Source of the DNA: Legionella taurinensis
GTDB lineage: Bacteria; Pseudomonadota; Gammaproteobacteria; Legionellales; Legionellaceae
Length of the DNA stretch: 64,000 nt
Assembly (NCBI RefSeq): GCF_900452865.1
Contig: NZ_UGOZ01000001.1
Coordinates: 2,604,001-2,668,000 of the forward strand
Direction: 5' to 3'
Shown here one piece after another: positions 9,694 to 18,986 of the stretch (positions within the stretch are counted from its first letter, which is position 1; each line of letters opens with the position of its first letter). A program made the position numbers and the translations under genes. The notes under the pieces were generated by a model. It was not told the origin of the DNA. It saw only the letters and a list, made by a program, of their open reading frames with translations, and searched no databases.

Positions 9694-10563
9694 GTGTGGT
9701 ATCAATTGCACATTGAAATCTGTCGGCCTGACGAAGCCGAAGCTCTAAGCGATGCGCTGGAGGGCTTGGGCGCTGTGTCCGTTACCTTGACTGACAGGCA
9801 CGACAGCCCGGTTCTTGAACCCGAACCGGGCACCACACCGCTCTGGCCGGACATCGTTATTCAGGCTTTGTACACGGAGGAAGAGGCTGCTGCCCAGGCA
9901 ATTAAAACCCTCTCCCCCAACTACCCGCACCTGCGCTTTAGTCTTGACACCCTGCCTGAAAAGGATTGGGAACGGGTGTGGATGGATGATTTCAAGCCGC
10001 AGCGATTTGGCGAGCGTCTGTGGATTTGCCCATCGTGGATTGAGCCGCCGCAACCGGATGCCGTTAATCTGATTCTGGATCCCGGCCTTGCCTTTGGCAC
10101 CGGCACCCATCCCACCACCTCGCTTTGTTTAAGCTGGCTCGATGCAGCCAATTTAACCCGGAAATCCGTGATTGATTACGGCTGCGGCTCCGGCATTTTA
10201 GCCCTGGCGGCCCTCAAACTGGGCGCCGCGTCCGTTCAGGCCGTTGACATTGATGAACAGGCACTCCTCGCGACCCGAAATAATGCCGACACCAATCAAA
10301 TGGCCTCCATGCCCCTGTTTATCGGTTTTCCCGATTCTTTAAAACCCGGGGCGGATCTGCTCATTGCCAATATTCTGCTTGCGCCGTTGCTGACCTTGAA
10401 AGACCGTTTTAAAGCGCTACTCACGCCGGGAGGGCAATTGGTCGTTTCAGGTCTTCTTTTAGACCAGACACCGCAAATGCTACAACACTATGACGATGAC
10501 TTTGTCCACGAGGGCAGTCATACGCTGGATGGATGGTCTTTATTGATTTTTAAACGCCGTTGA
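9694..10563 (+). CDS. prmA: Ribosomal protein L11 methyltransferase
   Basis: The 289-residue SAM-dependent enzyme trimethylates ribosomal protein L11. The N-terminal substrate-recognition domain is followed by LDPGLAFGTGTHPTTSLCL near residue 128, which is characteristic of PrmA. The SAM site follows as VIDYGCGSGILALAALKLGA near 160, and IANILLAPL near 226 is the motif typical of the family. The start is a GTG immediately followed by Trp, with an AAGG-type ribosome site inside the end of accC. accC-prmA linkage is common in gammaproteobacteria. Probably cotranscribed with purH, which begins 17 bases downstream. Confidence 0.96.
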   Translation: MWYQLHIEICRPDEAEALSDALEGLGAVSVTLTDRHDSPVLEPEPGTTPLWPDIVIQALYTEEEAAAQAIKTLSPNYPHLRFSLDTLPEKDWERVWMDDFKPQRFGERLWICPSWIEPPQPDAVNLILDPGLAFGTGTHPTTSLCLSWLDAANLTRKSVIDYGCGSGILALAALKLGAASVQAVDIDEQALLATRNNADTNQMASMPLFIGFPDSLKPGADLLIANILLAPLLTLKDRFKALLTPGGQLVVSGLLLDQTPQMLQHYDDDFVHEGSHTLDGWSLLIFKRR

Positions 10564-10579
10564 TTTTCTGGAGGATGCC

Positions 10580-12157
10580 GTGACTGAATTGCCTTTTACT
10601 CCCCGTCGGGCGTTGTTAAGCGTGTCCGACAAACGCGGCCTCGTTGAACTGGGGCAGCGTTTAATCCAGCATGGCATCGAAATCATCGCGACTGGTAATA
10701 CCGCCGCCTCCTTAAGGGCAGCAGGCATTACTGTCACCGAAGTCAGCGAACGCACCGGTTTTCCTGAAATCATGGACGGCCGTGTCAAAACCCTGCACCC
10801 CGCCATTCACGCCGCCTTACTGGCGCGGGGCGAACAGGATCACGCCATTCTGGAGGCACAGGGCATTACTCCCATTGATCTGGTGATCGTTAATCTGTAT
10901 CCCTTTGAACAAACCGTCAGTCAATCGTATTGCACCTTGGATGATGCCATCGCCACTATCGACATTGGCGGCCCAACCATGATTCGTGCAGCGGCCAAAA
11001 ATCATGAGCATGTCGCGGTTATCGTGTCGCCTGAAGACTATGACGCGCTTGAACAGTATCTAAGCCTTAACAAAATGCCTGCCGATTGGCGCCTGACCCT
11101 GGCTAAAAAAGCCTTTGCCCACACTGCCGCCTATGACGCAGCCATCAGCAATTATTTAAACAGCCTGGATGATAATAAAAAAACAGCGCCCTTCCCTACG
11201 GTTTTCAGTACCCAGTTTCAGCAATGTTATGAGTTGCGCTACGGTGAAAACCCCCATCAGCAAGCCGCTTTTTATGCCAACAAGCAAGCCGCCAGCGATT
11301 CCCTGGCGAAAGCGAGGCTCCTGCAGGGAAAACCCCTGTCTTACAACAATCTGCTCGATGCGGATGCGGCTTTGGATTGCGTTAAAGCCCTGGATAGAAA
11401 CACCCCCGCCTGCGTGATTGTCAAGCACGGCAACCCCTGTGGCATCGCAGCCAGAGACACGTTGATCCAGGCCTATCAGCGCGCGTTTGAAACCGATCCG
11501 ACGTCAAGTTTTGGCGGTATTCTGGCCTTTAATTACCCGGTGGATGAAGAAACAGCTCAGCGCATTATTGACAATCAATTCGCCGAGGTTCTCATTGCGC
11601 CGGCATTCAGTGAACAGGCAAAGGCCGTTCTGCTGACCAAACCCAATGTCAGGGTGCTCGCGACCGGCCAATTCAACGATCATCCTCAACCTGAATTCAG
11701 CCTGCGTACCTTAAGTGGAGGCCTGCTTGTGCAAGACAGTGATCACCGCTTTATCCGCCCGGACGAATTGAAGGCAGTGACCCAGCGACAACCGACGCCA
11801 GACGAGTGGAAGGATTTACTGTTTGCCTGGCAGGCAGTGAAATACGTGAAATCCAATGCCATTGTTTTTGCCAAAGAGCAGGCCACCGTCGGCATCGGCG
11901 CCGGTCAAACCAGTCGGGTGATGAGTACGCGCATCGCCGCCTGGCAAGCCGAACAAGCGGGTTTTTCTCTTCAGGGAGCGGTGATGGCGTCAGATGCCTT
12001 CATTCCTTTTGCCGACAACATCGAGATTGCCGCCAAAGCCGGTGTTACCGCCATCATCCAGCCCGGCGGTTCGCTGCGTGATCAACAGGTGATCGACGCC
12101 GCCAACGCGGCCAATCTGACAATGATTTTCACTGGCATCCGCCATTTCAGGCATTAA
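10580..12157 (+). CDS. purH: Bifunctional AICAR transformylase / IMP cyclohydrolase
   Basis: The 525-residue PurH performs the last two steps of IMP synthesis. The N-terminal IMP cyclohydrolase (MGS-like) domain has RALLSVSDKRGLVELG, VSERTGFPEIMDGRVKTLHP and IDIGGPTMIRAAAKNHEHV. The C-terminal AICAR transformylase domain has LRYGENPHQQAAFY, CVIVKHGNPCGIA with the catalytic Lys-His, and VGIGAGQTSRV. Length matches family norms of about 525-530. The start is a GTG with GGAGG 6 bases upstream. A strong hairpin-plus-T-tract terminator lies 30 bases after the stop, closing the aroQ-accB-accC-prmA-purH run. Confidence 0.96.
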   Translation: MTELPFTPRRALLSVSDKRGLVELGQRLIQHGIEIIATGNTAASLRAAGITVTEVSERTGFPEIMDGRVKTLHPAIHAALLARGEQDHAILEAQGITPIDLVIVNLYPFEQTVSQSYCTLDDAIATIDIGGPTMIRAAAKNHEHVAVIVSPEDYDALEQYLSLNKMPADWRLTLAKKAFAHTAAYDAAISNYLNSLDDNKKTAPFPTVFSTQFQQCYELRYGENPHQQAAFYANKQAASDSLAKARLLQGKPLSYNNLLDADAALDCVKALDRNTPACVIVKHGNPCGIAARDTLIQAYQRAFETDPTSSFGGILAFNYPVDEETAQRIIDNQFAEVLIAPAFSEQAKAVLLTKPNVRVLATGQFNDHPQPEFSLRTLSGGLLVQDSDHRFIRPDELKAVTQRQPTPDEWKDLLFAWQAVKYVKSNAIVFAKEQATVGIGAGQTSRVMSTRIAAWQAEQAGFSLQGAVMASDAFIPFADNIEIAAKAGVTAIIQPGGSLRDQQVIDAANAANLTMIFTGIRHFRH

Positions 12158-12186
12158 TTCTCGTTTCAATAAACTAACCCAATCCT

Positions 12187-12228
12187 GACGCGGTAGCAAA
12201 AAAGTTGCTGCGTCCTCCTTTTTTTTTT
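12187..12228 (+). terminator. Intrinsic terminator after purH
   Basis: The hairpin arms GACGC..AGCAA and TTGCT..GCGTC, with an A-rich loop, are followed by CTCC and a run of about ten T residues. This is a classic Rho-independent terminator for the purH transcript. Confidence 0.85.
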
Positions 12229-12272
12229 GTTATTAATGGAGAGGACAAAACCCTAATTAAATGGAGATTAAG

Positions 12273-12839
12273 ATGGGCTTTACATTACCAAAACACCTGA
12301 AAGACTTACTGAAGCAACTCAATAACCTGGCTGAAAATTACAAAGAAAACCGCAAACGAAAAGACGAAGAACGCTACTTTAGCCTGTTTCGGGCGTCTAC
12401 CAAAAACCCGGAAAGAGAGCAGGATGCAGTCTTTATCGAAAATTTGGCCAGCTGGGTAGAGGCCAATAAACTTTCTTATGAGTCGCTCGATCTCCGCTAT
12501 GAGAATGCGGATTATGCTCAATTTGTTGTTCCTTTCTTAAAAAGAGCCTTATCTGGTATGTTGATGATCGAATTGATTAAAATTTATGGTCCTCATGGTG
12601 AAAAATCAACAAACAGTGCTTTAGGTGAACTTTTATTGGAGCAATTCGATATCAAAAAATTCAAGGAAGCACCTCAGGACAAAATCATCGAGTGCATCGA
12701 AGAGTTAGAGAGGCTTATTGATGTCATTAATGAAACGACAACAGCCGATTGGATTAACGCCAATTACCGAGACGTCAAACTGTCCATTGCGACGGCACTT
12801 AAAGGCTATGAAGCCGAAAAGAAACTTGAACTCAGCTGA
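12273..12839 (+). CDS. Hypothetical helical protein
   Basis: I do not recognise this 188-residue protein. The ATG at 12273 is preferred over one at 12261 because GGAGAT lies just upstream of it. The sequence is charged and almost entirely predicted helical: a Lys/Arg-rich N-terminus (residues 20-40), then alternating acidic helices, ending in EAEKKLELS. It has no signal peptide, membrane segment or recognisable domain. It is monocistronic between the purH terminator and its own hairpin. A glutamate-rich C-terminal end is seen in some Dot/Icm substrates of Legionella, but this is only suggestive. Confidence 0.7.
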   Translation: MGFTLPKHLKDLLKQLNNLAENYKENRKRKDEERYFSLFRASTKNPEREQDAVFIENLASWVEANKLSYESLDLRYENADYAQFVVPFLKRALSGMLMIELIKIYGPHGEKSTNSALGELLLEQFDIKKFKEAPQDKIIECIEELERLIDVINETTTADWINANYRDVKLSIATALKGYEAEKKLELS

Positions 12840-12846
12840 TGCCCTT

Positions 12847-12875
12847 CGCTCTCTTCGTTGACTACGAGGAGAGCG
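12847..12875. terminator. Hairpin after 12.3-kb hypothetical gene
   Basis: A long stem CGCTCTC-TCGT / ACGA-GAGAGCG with a 5-base loop starts 8 bases after the stop codon. There is no immediate T-run, so termination efficiency is uncertain. Confidence 0.55.
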
Positions 12876-12953
12876 CAATTTGCTCGAATTATTGCTTAAT
12901 TGCTTTATTTTTTACTATTGTTATACTTTGCTGCTTTATAAGGGGCACTTTGT

Positions 12954-13400
12954 ATGACAAATAATGAATTTGATGAATTAATTTCGAAATTTAACACGTT
13001 TTGGAACGATAACATTGTCACGGCGTACATTCAGATCAAAACTCACCTGCTGCAGGGTCTCCTGAATAATACCTCCAATCGTTTATTCAACTGCATTCAG
13101 CATTATTCCAATGTGATCACCCTGTTTGTGGAGGAAGCGGAAGCCACGTTTGCCAAATACACACTGACCAAGAAGCAACAAATCCACCTCCTGAACTACC
13201 TCAACGAATGCCGCCAAACACGCACCGCAGACACCCTGGAACTTAAACGAATTGAATCGGCTCTGCGAAAAGGTCAATTGCTGCCCCTGCCAACGTTCGA
13301 AGAGCAAAGCCTGAGTGGGCAGATTTTTCCGGATAACCCCATTTACCTCGAGGTGAATTTCGAAGAAAACGGCAACACCAGCCCCACCTTTTCAGCTTAA
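12954..13400 (+). CDS. Hypothetical protein
   Basis: I do not recognise this 148-residue protein. It has a helical N-terminal two-thirds (FDELISKFNTFW, then NRLFNCIQHYSNVITLFVEEAEATF) and a proline-containing C-terminal tail (FPDNPIYLEVNFEENG). No signal peptide or transmembrane segment is seen. AAGGGG about 10 bases upstream of the ATG supports the start. It stands alone between two other monocistronic genes; codon use resembles the surrounding core genes. Confidence 0.65.
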   Translation: MTNNEFDELISKFNTFWNDNIVTAYIQIKTHLLQGLLNNTSNRLFNCIQHYSNVITLFVEEAEATFAKYTLTKKQQIHLLNYLNECRQTRTADTLELKRIESALRKGQLLPLPTFEEQSLSGQIFPDNPIYLEVNFEENGNTSPTFSA

Positions 13401-13543
13401 CGAACCCCTGCTCAGGGATGAGTAATCTGCGGTTTTTGTTCATCACGATCCCTGCTCGAATGATGTAAAATATTTTTACAATTTCATTGCGGTTTAGTCA
13501 TTCATCAACTACAAATTAACATAAGTGCATCAAGAGCAAATCA

Positions 13544-15223
13544 ATGGATAACATTAAGTTCAGCCTCGAAAACAATGCTCGTCTATTGAAAAGCAAAGTA
13601 AGCGGGTACGCCATTCTGGGGCTTTGCATTTCTGTTATTGCCATTTTATCCGCCACTCTCGCCGTTTCCTATCAGATGACGGGGGGGATTTCCCTCGAAG
13701 GCATTATCCTCGCACAAAAAAGCAACATTGCCTTAATTATCCTTGACTTAACCCCGCTGGTGTTTATGTTCTGGGGACAATCCCTCAGTTCGGTGATGTC
13801 CTATACCGCCGGTGCCATGGTGGTGGATCAAACCAACGAACTGCGCATGCAGACCTCTGAACTCGCCTTAAGGGCACAGCACGAATCAAGCCACGACTCC
13901 CTGACCGATTTGCCAAATCGAGTGCTTTTTGTCGACAGACTGAATCAGGCCTTAAGCGCCATGCGCGGCCGCGAAGGCAAGCTGGCAGTCATCTTAATTA
14001 ACATCAATAATTTTAAAGAATTGAATGCCGGCTTCGGCAGTTACAATGCCGACAGGCTGCTTAAACAATTTTCTCAACGCCTCAAATGCACCACGGATGA
14101 ACCGATGACCTTAGCGCGTCTGGGCGGAGATGAATTTGCCATACTCCACCCTCACCTGGAAACCGAAAAACACATTTATGCCGTTGTTAAAAAACTGCAG
14201 AAAGCCCTGGCGATTAATTTTGTTTTAGACAGTGTGGCCATCGATGTCACCGCCACGGTCGGCGTGACGTTTTATCCTGATCATGGCAAGGACGAAGACA
14301 CCCTGATGCAACGGGCCAATATTGCCATTTATCACGCCAAGCAAAACAACAAGGAATTTGTGGTCTATGAATCGTTCATGGAGCGGGAATGCCCCAACAA
14401 GCTGATTTTGATGAGCGAGTTGAAAAAAGCCATCGAAAGCGAACAATTATTAATCTATTTTCAACCCAAGGTTGAACTCGCAACCGGCAAAATTAAGGGC
14501 TGTGAAGCCCTGCTGCGTTGGCTACACCCCACGTTTGGGATGATGAACGCCGAAAAGTTCATTCCGGTGGCAGAGCGCACCGGCCTGATTAAATCCTTAA
14601 GCCACTATGTCTTAAAGCAAGCCATCGACAGCGCCAGCAAATGGCGTAAAAATGGCGTGGACATCGAGTTATCGATTAATCTGTCCGCCATTGACGTCAT
14701 CGACATCGAACTGCCTTACACACTGGAGAGCCTGCTCAGTATTTATGAATTTCCCGCCAACCTCCTGAAAGTGGAGTTGATTGAAAGTTTTTATTTAACC
14801 GACAGAACCCGTGCCATCGAAGTCATTAACCGCCTGGCATCCCTGGGTATTAAAATATCCATTGATGATTTCGGTACCGGATACTCGTCCTTCATTTACC
14901 TGACGGAACTGCCCATCAATGAAGTGAAAATCGATAAATCGTTCATTTTGAGCCTCAATGAAGACAGTAAAAAACGCAGTATCGTCGATGCCATGATTAA
15001 GCTTGCCGGCGCCTTGAACCTCAACGTGGTCGCGGAAGGCATTGAAACGCTGCAGCACTATACCATCCTTAAAACCATGGGTTGCAAGTACGGCCAGGGG
15101 TTTTACTTCAGTGAGGCCGTGGATGCCGACACGCTGCAATCCATTGTCAAATCAGAAGCATTCCTGCCGCAGAAAGCAGGAGAAGTGTTAAGTGCGGCTA
15201 AAATCCACGCGCTCTCCAATTAA
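13544..15223 (+). CDS. Membrane GGDEF-EAL cyclic-di-GMP protein
   Basis: The 559-residue protein has two N-terminal membrane segments (about residues 20-45 and 60-85), a GGDEF domain and a C-terminal EAL domain. LARLGGDEFAIL keeps the diguanylate cyclase signature. In the EAL domain CEALLRW, VELIESF, IDDFGTGYSSF and VAEGIET keep the residues needed for c-di-GMP phosphodiesterase activity. Both activities could therefore be intact, although many such proteins use only one. No sensor domain is apparent beyond the membrane region. It is probably an inner-membrane regulator of c-di-GMP levels, monocistronic. Confidence 0.92.
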   Translation: MDNIKFSLENNARLLKSKVSGYAILGLCISVIAILSATLAVSYQMTGGISLEGIILAQKSNIALIILDLTPLVFMFWGQSLSSVMSYTAGAMVVDQTNELRMQTSELALRAQHESSHDSLTDLPNRVLFVDRLNQALSAMRGREGKLAVILININNFKELNAGFGSYNADRLLKQFSQRLKCTTDEPMTLARLGGDEFAILHPHLETEKHIYAVVKKLQKALAINFVLDSVAIDVTATVGVTFYPDHGKDEDTLMQRANIAIYHAKQNNKEFVVYESFMERECPNKLILMSELKKAIESEQLLIYFQPKVELATGKIKGCEALLRWLHPTFGMMNAEKFIPVAERTGLIKSLSHYVLKQAIDSASKWRKNGVDIELSINLSAIDVIDIELPYTLESLLSIYEFPANLLKVELIESFYLTDRTRAIEVINRLASLGIKISIDDFGTGYSSFIYLTELPINEVKIDKSFILSLNEDSKKRSIVDAMIKLAGALNLNVVAEGIETLQHYTILKTMGCKYGQGFYFSEAVDADTLQSIVKSEAFLPQKAGEVLSAAKIHALSN

Positions 15224-15298
15224 ACCTCCCGTTTACCCTGATTGATTTCATCCACTGATCCTCGCTAAAATTCAGGCACGTTTAACCCAGGGATGCCT

Positions 15299-16096
15299 AT
15301 GAACCGCCTGATTCGTTTTTTCATGCTTTTTTTGATCCTGTTGAGTCCCTTTGCCGCATTGGCCACTCCAGATGCTCCGCCTGACAAAATCCAATTCTCC
15401 CTTTTAAAAAAGGACACAGAAGGGAATCATCAAAAGGTCTTTTTTAAACTCGTCAACGAAAAAACGGGAAAACCCGTGTTATTAAGCGACTTAAAGACGG
15501 TCCACACACGCCGAATCCATTTACTCATCATTGACCAAGACCTTGACGATTACAGTCATGTGCACAGCCGCCCGACGAAGGAGCCTGGCGTTTATCAGTT
15601 CCGTTGGCAACCTCAAAACACCCGGGGCAATTACAATGTCTGGGCGGACATTACCTTAAAACAAGGCGATCAGCATGCCTACCTGCTCGCCCCACTTATG
15701 AGAAACAGCGAGAAACCGGCCGTCATTAACCGAAAACCCGTTGCAGAATCGACTGTGGGAGGGTTCCACTTCGCCCTGTCGTTTGATCCGCCGCAAGTGC
15801 ATGCCGGTCAGGCCGCCATGGGAAAAGTGGTGGTCACCGATAACCAGGGCAAACCCGTGACGTCGCTTGAGCCGGTGATGGGCGCGTTTGCCCATCTGGT
15901 GGGCTTTGATGATGATTTCAAGACCGTGATTCATATTCACCCCATGGGCAAAGAACCAACCAACCCCAGCGATCGCGGCGGGCCTGAGCTTGAGTTTCAT
16001 CTTGAAGCGGAGAAAGCGGGATTTATCAAATTGTTCGCCCAGGTAAAAATTAACGGGCGCGAATTGTACGTGCCTTTCGGCATCAAGGTAGAATAA
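15299..16096 (+). CDS. Secreted protein with paired His motifs, possible metal binding
   Basis: The 265-residue product starts at the ATG at 15299, which has AGGGA 6 bases upstream; an ATG 6 bases earlier is too close to that site. A signal peptide (MNRLIRFFMLFLILLSPFAALA) is followed by two beta-rich repeats. The first contains DDYSHVHSRPT and the second FKTVIHIHPMGKE, and both end in strand motifs resembling YtkA-like or cupredoxin-type folds (GRELYVPFGIKV). The histidine clusters hint at copper or other metal binding in the periplasm. This is inference from motif content, not a recognised family match. Confidence 0.75.
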   Translation: MNRLIRFFMLFLILLSPFAALATPDAPPDKIQFSLLKKDTEGNHQKVFFKLVNEKTGKPVLLSDLKTVHTRRIHLLIIDQDLDDYSHVHSRPTKEPGVYQFRWQPQNTRGNYNVWADITLKQGDQHAYLLAPLMRNSEKPAVINRKPVAESTVGGFHFALSFDPPQVHAGQAAMGKVVVTDNQGKPVTSLEPVMGAFAHLVGFDDDFKTVIHIHPMGKEPTNPSDRGGPELEFHLEAEKAGFIKLFAQVKINGRELYVPFGIKVE

Positions 16097-16100
16097 GGGC

Positions 16101-16121
16101 GGGGCTGGTTAGCCCAGCCCC
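16101..16121. terminator. Hairpin between convergent genes
   Basis: The perfect stem GGGGCTGG / CCAGCCCC sits between the convergent secreted-protein gene and mdh and could stop transcription from both sides. No clear T-run follows on either strand. Confidence 0.5.
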
Positions 16122-16135
16122 GGAATGAACAGCCG

Positions 16136-17122
16136 TTAATCCAGTAATCCCAACTCGATGACTGCATCGCGTTCCTGACGCAACTCATCCAGCGTGGCAT
16201 TGAATTTACCCTGGCTGAATTCATTCATCGGCAAGCCTTCGATGACTTCCAGGCGGCCGTTGGTGCGGCGGCAGGGGTAGGAGAAAATCAAGCCTTTATC
16301 GACACCGTATTCGCCATTGGAGCTTAAGCACATGGAGAATGATTCGTTGGCCGGTGTGTCATTCAACAGGTTGTTCACCCCATGAATGACGGCATTGGCG
16401 GCCGAGGCGGCAGAAGACAACCCGCGTGCCTTTAAAATGGCGGCCCCGCGCTGCTGAACCGTGCTCACAAAGGTTTCTTTTAACCAGGCTTCATCATTGA
16501 TGACGCTGGCAGCCGACTTGCCATTGATTTTGGCATTGTAAAAATCAGGGTACTGGGTGGAGGAATGATTGCCCCAGATGGTCATTTCAGTGACGGCGGT
16601 AATGTCCACGCCTGCCTTTTTAGCCAATTGAGTGCGAGCACGCAACTCATCCAGGGTGGTCATGGCAAAGAACCTGTCAGCTGGAATGTCTTTGGCGCTG
16701 TTTTTGGCAATCAGGCAATTGGTGTTACAGGGATTGCCCACAACAAACACACGGACATCATCAGCCGCATTGTTATTAATAGCCAGGCCCTGCTGAGTAA
16801 AAATACCGCCGTTAATTTTTAATAAATCAGAGCGCTCCATGCCTTGTTTGCGCGGTACGGAACCAACTAACAGCGCCCAGTTCACTCCGCTCATGGCTTT
16901 ATTCAGATCCGACGTGCAGACAATGCCGTCCAACAGAGGGAACGCACAGTCGTCCAGTTCCATGGCGACCCCTTCCAACGCAGGCAAGGCCTGCTCCAAC
17001 TCCAGTAATTGCAGTTTGACTTTGGTATTGGGGCCAAACATTTGTCCGGAAGCAATGCGAAACAGTAAGGCATAACCAATCTGGCCGGCAGCGCCTGTGA
17101 CAGCAACGGTAACTTTATTCAT
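16136..17122 (-). CDS. mdh: Malate dehydrogenase
   Basis: The 328-residue NAD-dependent enzyme interconverts malate and oxaloacetate in the TCA cycle. The Rossmann motif [19 protein letters not shown] is at the N-terminus. [16 protein letters not shown] near residue 87 holds the substrate-binding arginine loop, [14 protein letters not shown] near 155 contributes substrate-binding residues, and [13 protein letters not shown] near 183 carries the catalytic histidine. The length and motifs fit the larger proteobacterial MDH type. It overlaps nudE by 8 bases, so the two genes are translationally linked, with nudE first. Confidence 0.96.
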   Translation of the reverse strand: MNKVTVAVTGAAGQIGYALLFRIASGQMFGPNTKVKLQLLELEQALPALEGVAMELDDCAFPLLDGIVCTSDLNKAMSGVNWALLVGSVPRKQGMERSDLLKINGGIFTQQGLAINNNAADDVRVFVVGNPCNTNCLIAKNSAKDIPADRFFAMTTLDELRARTQLAKKAGVDITAVTEMTIWGNHSSTQYPDFYNAKINGKSAASVINDEAWLKETFVSTVQQRGAAILKARGLSSAASAANAVIHGVNNLLNDTPANESFSMCLSSNGEYGVDKGLIFSYPCRRTNGRLEVIEGLPMNEFSQGKFNATLDELRQERDAVIELGLLD

Positions 17123-17672
17123 TATTTTTTTCCTCTTTTAACCATTTTTTAACCAATAAAAGCGCGGCAATGCTCCGTGCTTCAGAAAAATCGGGCCTCA
17201 ATAACAGGTCATCGCTGGCGCTGAGCGGCCACTCGATGACATCCAGCGGTTCCGGCTCGTCCCCTTTCAATTGGGAAGGATACAAGCCCCTGGCTAAAAC
17301 CAAATCAATGCGGGCGCCGAAATAGCCGGGTGCCAGCGTCATTGATCGGATCCAGTCCACTTGCCTGGCTGCAAAGCCTGCCTCTTCCTGCAGTTCGCGG
17401 TTTGCAGCATCGGTTACTGATTCGCCCTGCTCAATCAATCCCTTGGGAAAAGCCAGTTCGTAGCCATCGATACCGGCGGCGTATTCACGAACGAGAAGTA
17501 TAGACTCACTGGCCGTCAATGCAACCACCAGCACCGCCCCATGTCCATGGCTGCGGATACGCTCATAGACGCGTTGGGCGCCATTGGAAAAATGCAAATG
17601 CAATTGCTCAACCGTGAACAGATTGGATTTCGCAATGACCGTTTTTTTCTTACAAACCGGTTTTTCCCGCAT
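17115..17672 (-). CDS. nudE: ADP-sugar/NADH Nudix hydrolase NudE
   Basis: With the ATG at 17672 this gives 185 residues, close to the E. coli NudE length; a TTG at 17699 is a less likely start. The Nudix box [20 protein letters not shown] near residue 85 is complete and supplies the Mg2+-binding glutamates. NudE hydrolyses ADP-ribose, NADH and diadenosine polyphosphates to AMP products. AAGG lies about 8 bases before the ATG. The gene overlaps the start of mdh, forming a two-gene operon. Confidence 0.9.
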   Translation of the reverse strand: MREKPVCKKKTVIAKSNLFTVEQLHLHFSNGAQRVYERIRSHGHGAVLVVALTASESILLVREYAAGIDGYELAFPKGLIEQGESVTDAANRELQEEAGFAARQVDWIRSMTLAPGYFGARIDLVLARGLYPSQLKGDEPEPLDVIEWPLSASDDLLLRPDFSEARSIAALLLVKKWLKEEKNNE

Positions 17673-17775
17673 TTCCTCTACCTTAAGGCCCGTTGGCAAT
17701 GAGCATGACGTTTTGTGACAAAACCGTAATCATGATACTATTGCCCATTCCAACAAGCCAGCCTGATTTCGTTTC

Positions 17776-18912
17776 ATGTTACCCACGTCGCTGTACATTC
17801 ATGTTCCCTGGTGTATCCGAAAATGCCCGTATTGTGATTTTAATTCGCATAAAAGCCCGGACAGCCTGCCCGAAGACGAGTACGTTCGTGCCTTGATCAA
17901 CGACTTAAAGGCCGACGTCGCAAGCCATCGGCGGACCCCGCTGCAAAGCATTTTCATCGGCGGCGGTACCCCAAGCCTGTTGTCTGGCCAGGCCTACGAT
18001 CGCCTGCTCACGGAAATCAACCAATTACTCGACTTCAGCCCGGACATTGAAATTACCCTGGAAGCCAACCCGGGCACGGTGGAACAACAGCGTTTCAAGG
18101 CGTATCGACAGGCTGGGATTAACCGGCTGTCGCTCGGCATCCAAAGTTTCAATCCCACCCACCTCAAGCGATTAGGGCGTATTCACGATGACGCTCAGGC
18201 TCACCGTGCCATTGATAGCGCAAGGGCGGCGGGTTTTGACAACATGAATCTGGATATCATGCACAGCCTGCCTGAGCAAACCCTTCAGGAAGGGCTCGAC
18301 GATTTACGCATGGCCATAAGCCATCAGCCGCAGCACATTTCCTGGTATCAACTGACCCTGGAACCCAACACCGTCTTTTACAAACAACAGCCACCCCTTC
18401 CCAGCGATGAAACCACGGCCGATCTGGAAGACCAGGGTTTTGCCATACTGGCTGAACACGGATTTCAACGTTATGAAATTTCCGCATTCAGCCAACCCGG
18501 GAAAGCATCGCGCCATAATTTGAATTACTGGCTTTTCGGCGACTATTTTGGCATCGGCGCCGGCGCGCATGGCAAGCTCACCGCGGTGGATTATCAGGTG
18601 CTTCGCACCCGAAAATACCGTCAGCCCAAAGACTACCTGAATCCAGACCATGCCTTTTTGGCCGCCGGCGAACGGATCGATGAGGCCTCGTTGCTGTTTG
18701 AATTCATGCTCAATGCCACCCGCCTTGAGCAAAAGATACCGCGAACGTTATTTTCGGAGAGAACCGGTCTGTCTGACGACGGCCTGACTGCCAGGTTAAA
18801 GCAAGCCGCGGAGAAGGGATTAATCGACCTGCAGAAGAACGATTGGCAGGTGACTGAACGGGGACGGCGTTATACCAATAATCTGCAGGCCTTGTTTCTT
18901 CCCGAAGACTAA
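17776..18912 (+). CDS. hemW: Radical SAM heme chaperone HemW
   Basis: The 378-residue protein belongs to the HemN/HemW radical SAM family. WCIRKCPYCDFNSH near residue 11 is the CX3CX2C 4Fe-4S motif followed by the aromatic residue typical of the family, and GGGTPSLL near 58 lies at the SAM site. The shorter N-terminus lacks the extra regions of true coproporphyrinogen oxidase HemN, so this is more likely the heme-trafficking protein HemW. The C-terminal HemN domain ends at RGRRYTNNLQALFLPED. It is divergent from nudE-mdh and followed by plsY. Confidence 0.92.
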   Translation: MLPTSLYIHVPWCIRKCPYCDFNSHKSPDSLPEDEYVRALINDLKADVASHRRTPLQSIFIGGGTPSLLSGQAYDRLLTEINQLLDFSPDIEITLEANPGTVEQQRFKAYRQAGINRLSLGIQSFNPTHLKRLGRIHDDAQAHRAIDSARAAGFDNMNLDIMHSLPEQTLQEGLDDLRMAISHQPQHISWYQLTLEPNTVFYKQQPPLPSDETTADLEDQGFAILAEHGFQRYEISAFSQPGKASRHNLNYWLFGDYFGIGAGAHGKLTAVDYQVLRTRKYRQPKDYLNPDHAFLAAGERIDEASLLFEFMLNATRLEQKIPRTLFSERTGLSDDGLTARLKQAAEKGLIDLQKNDWQVTERGRRYTNNLQALFLPED

Positions 18913-18986
18913 GCCGCTGTTTTTTCAACCCTTCACAATTGCCTGGCTTTCGCTGATAATGAGTCTTTCCTCAGCCAGGAGGTTAC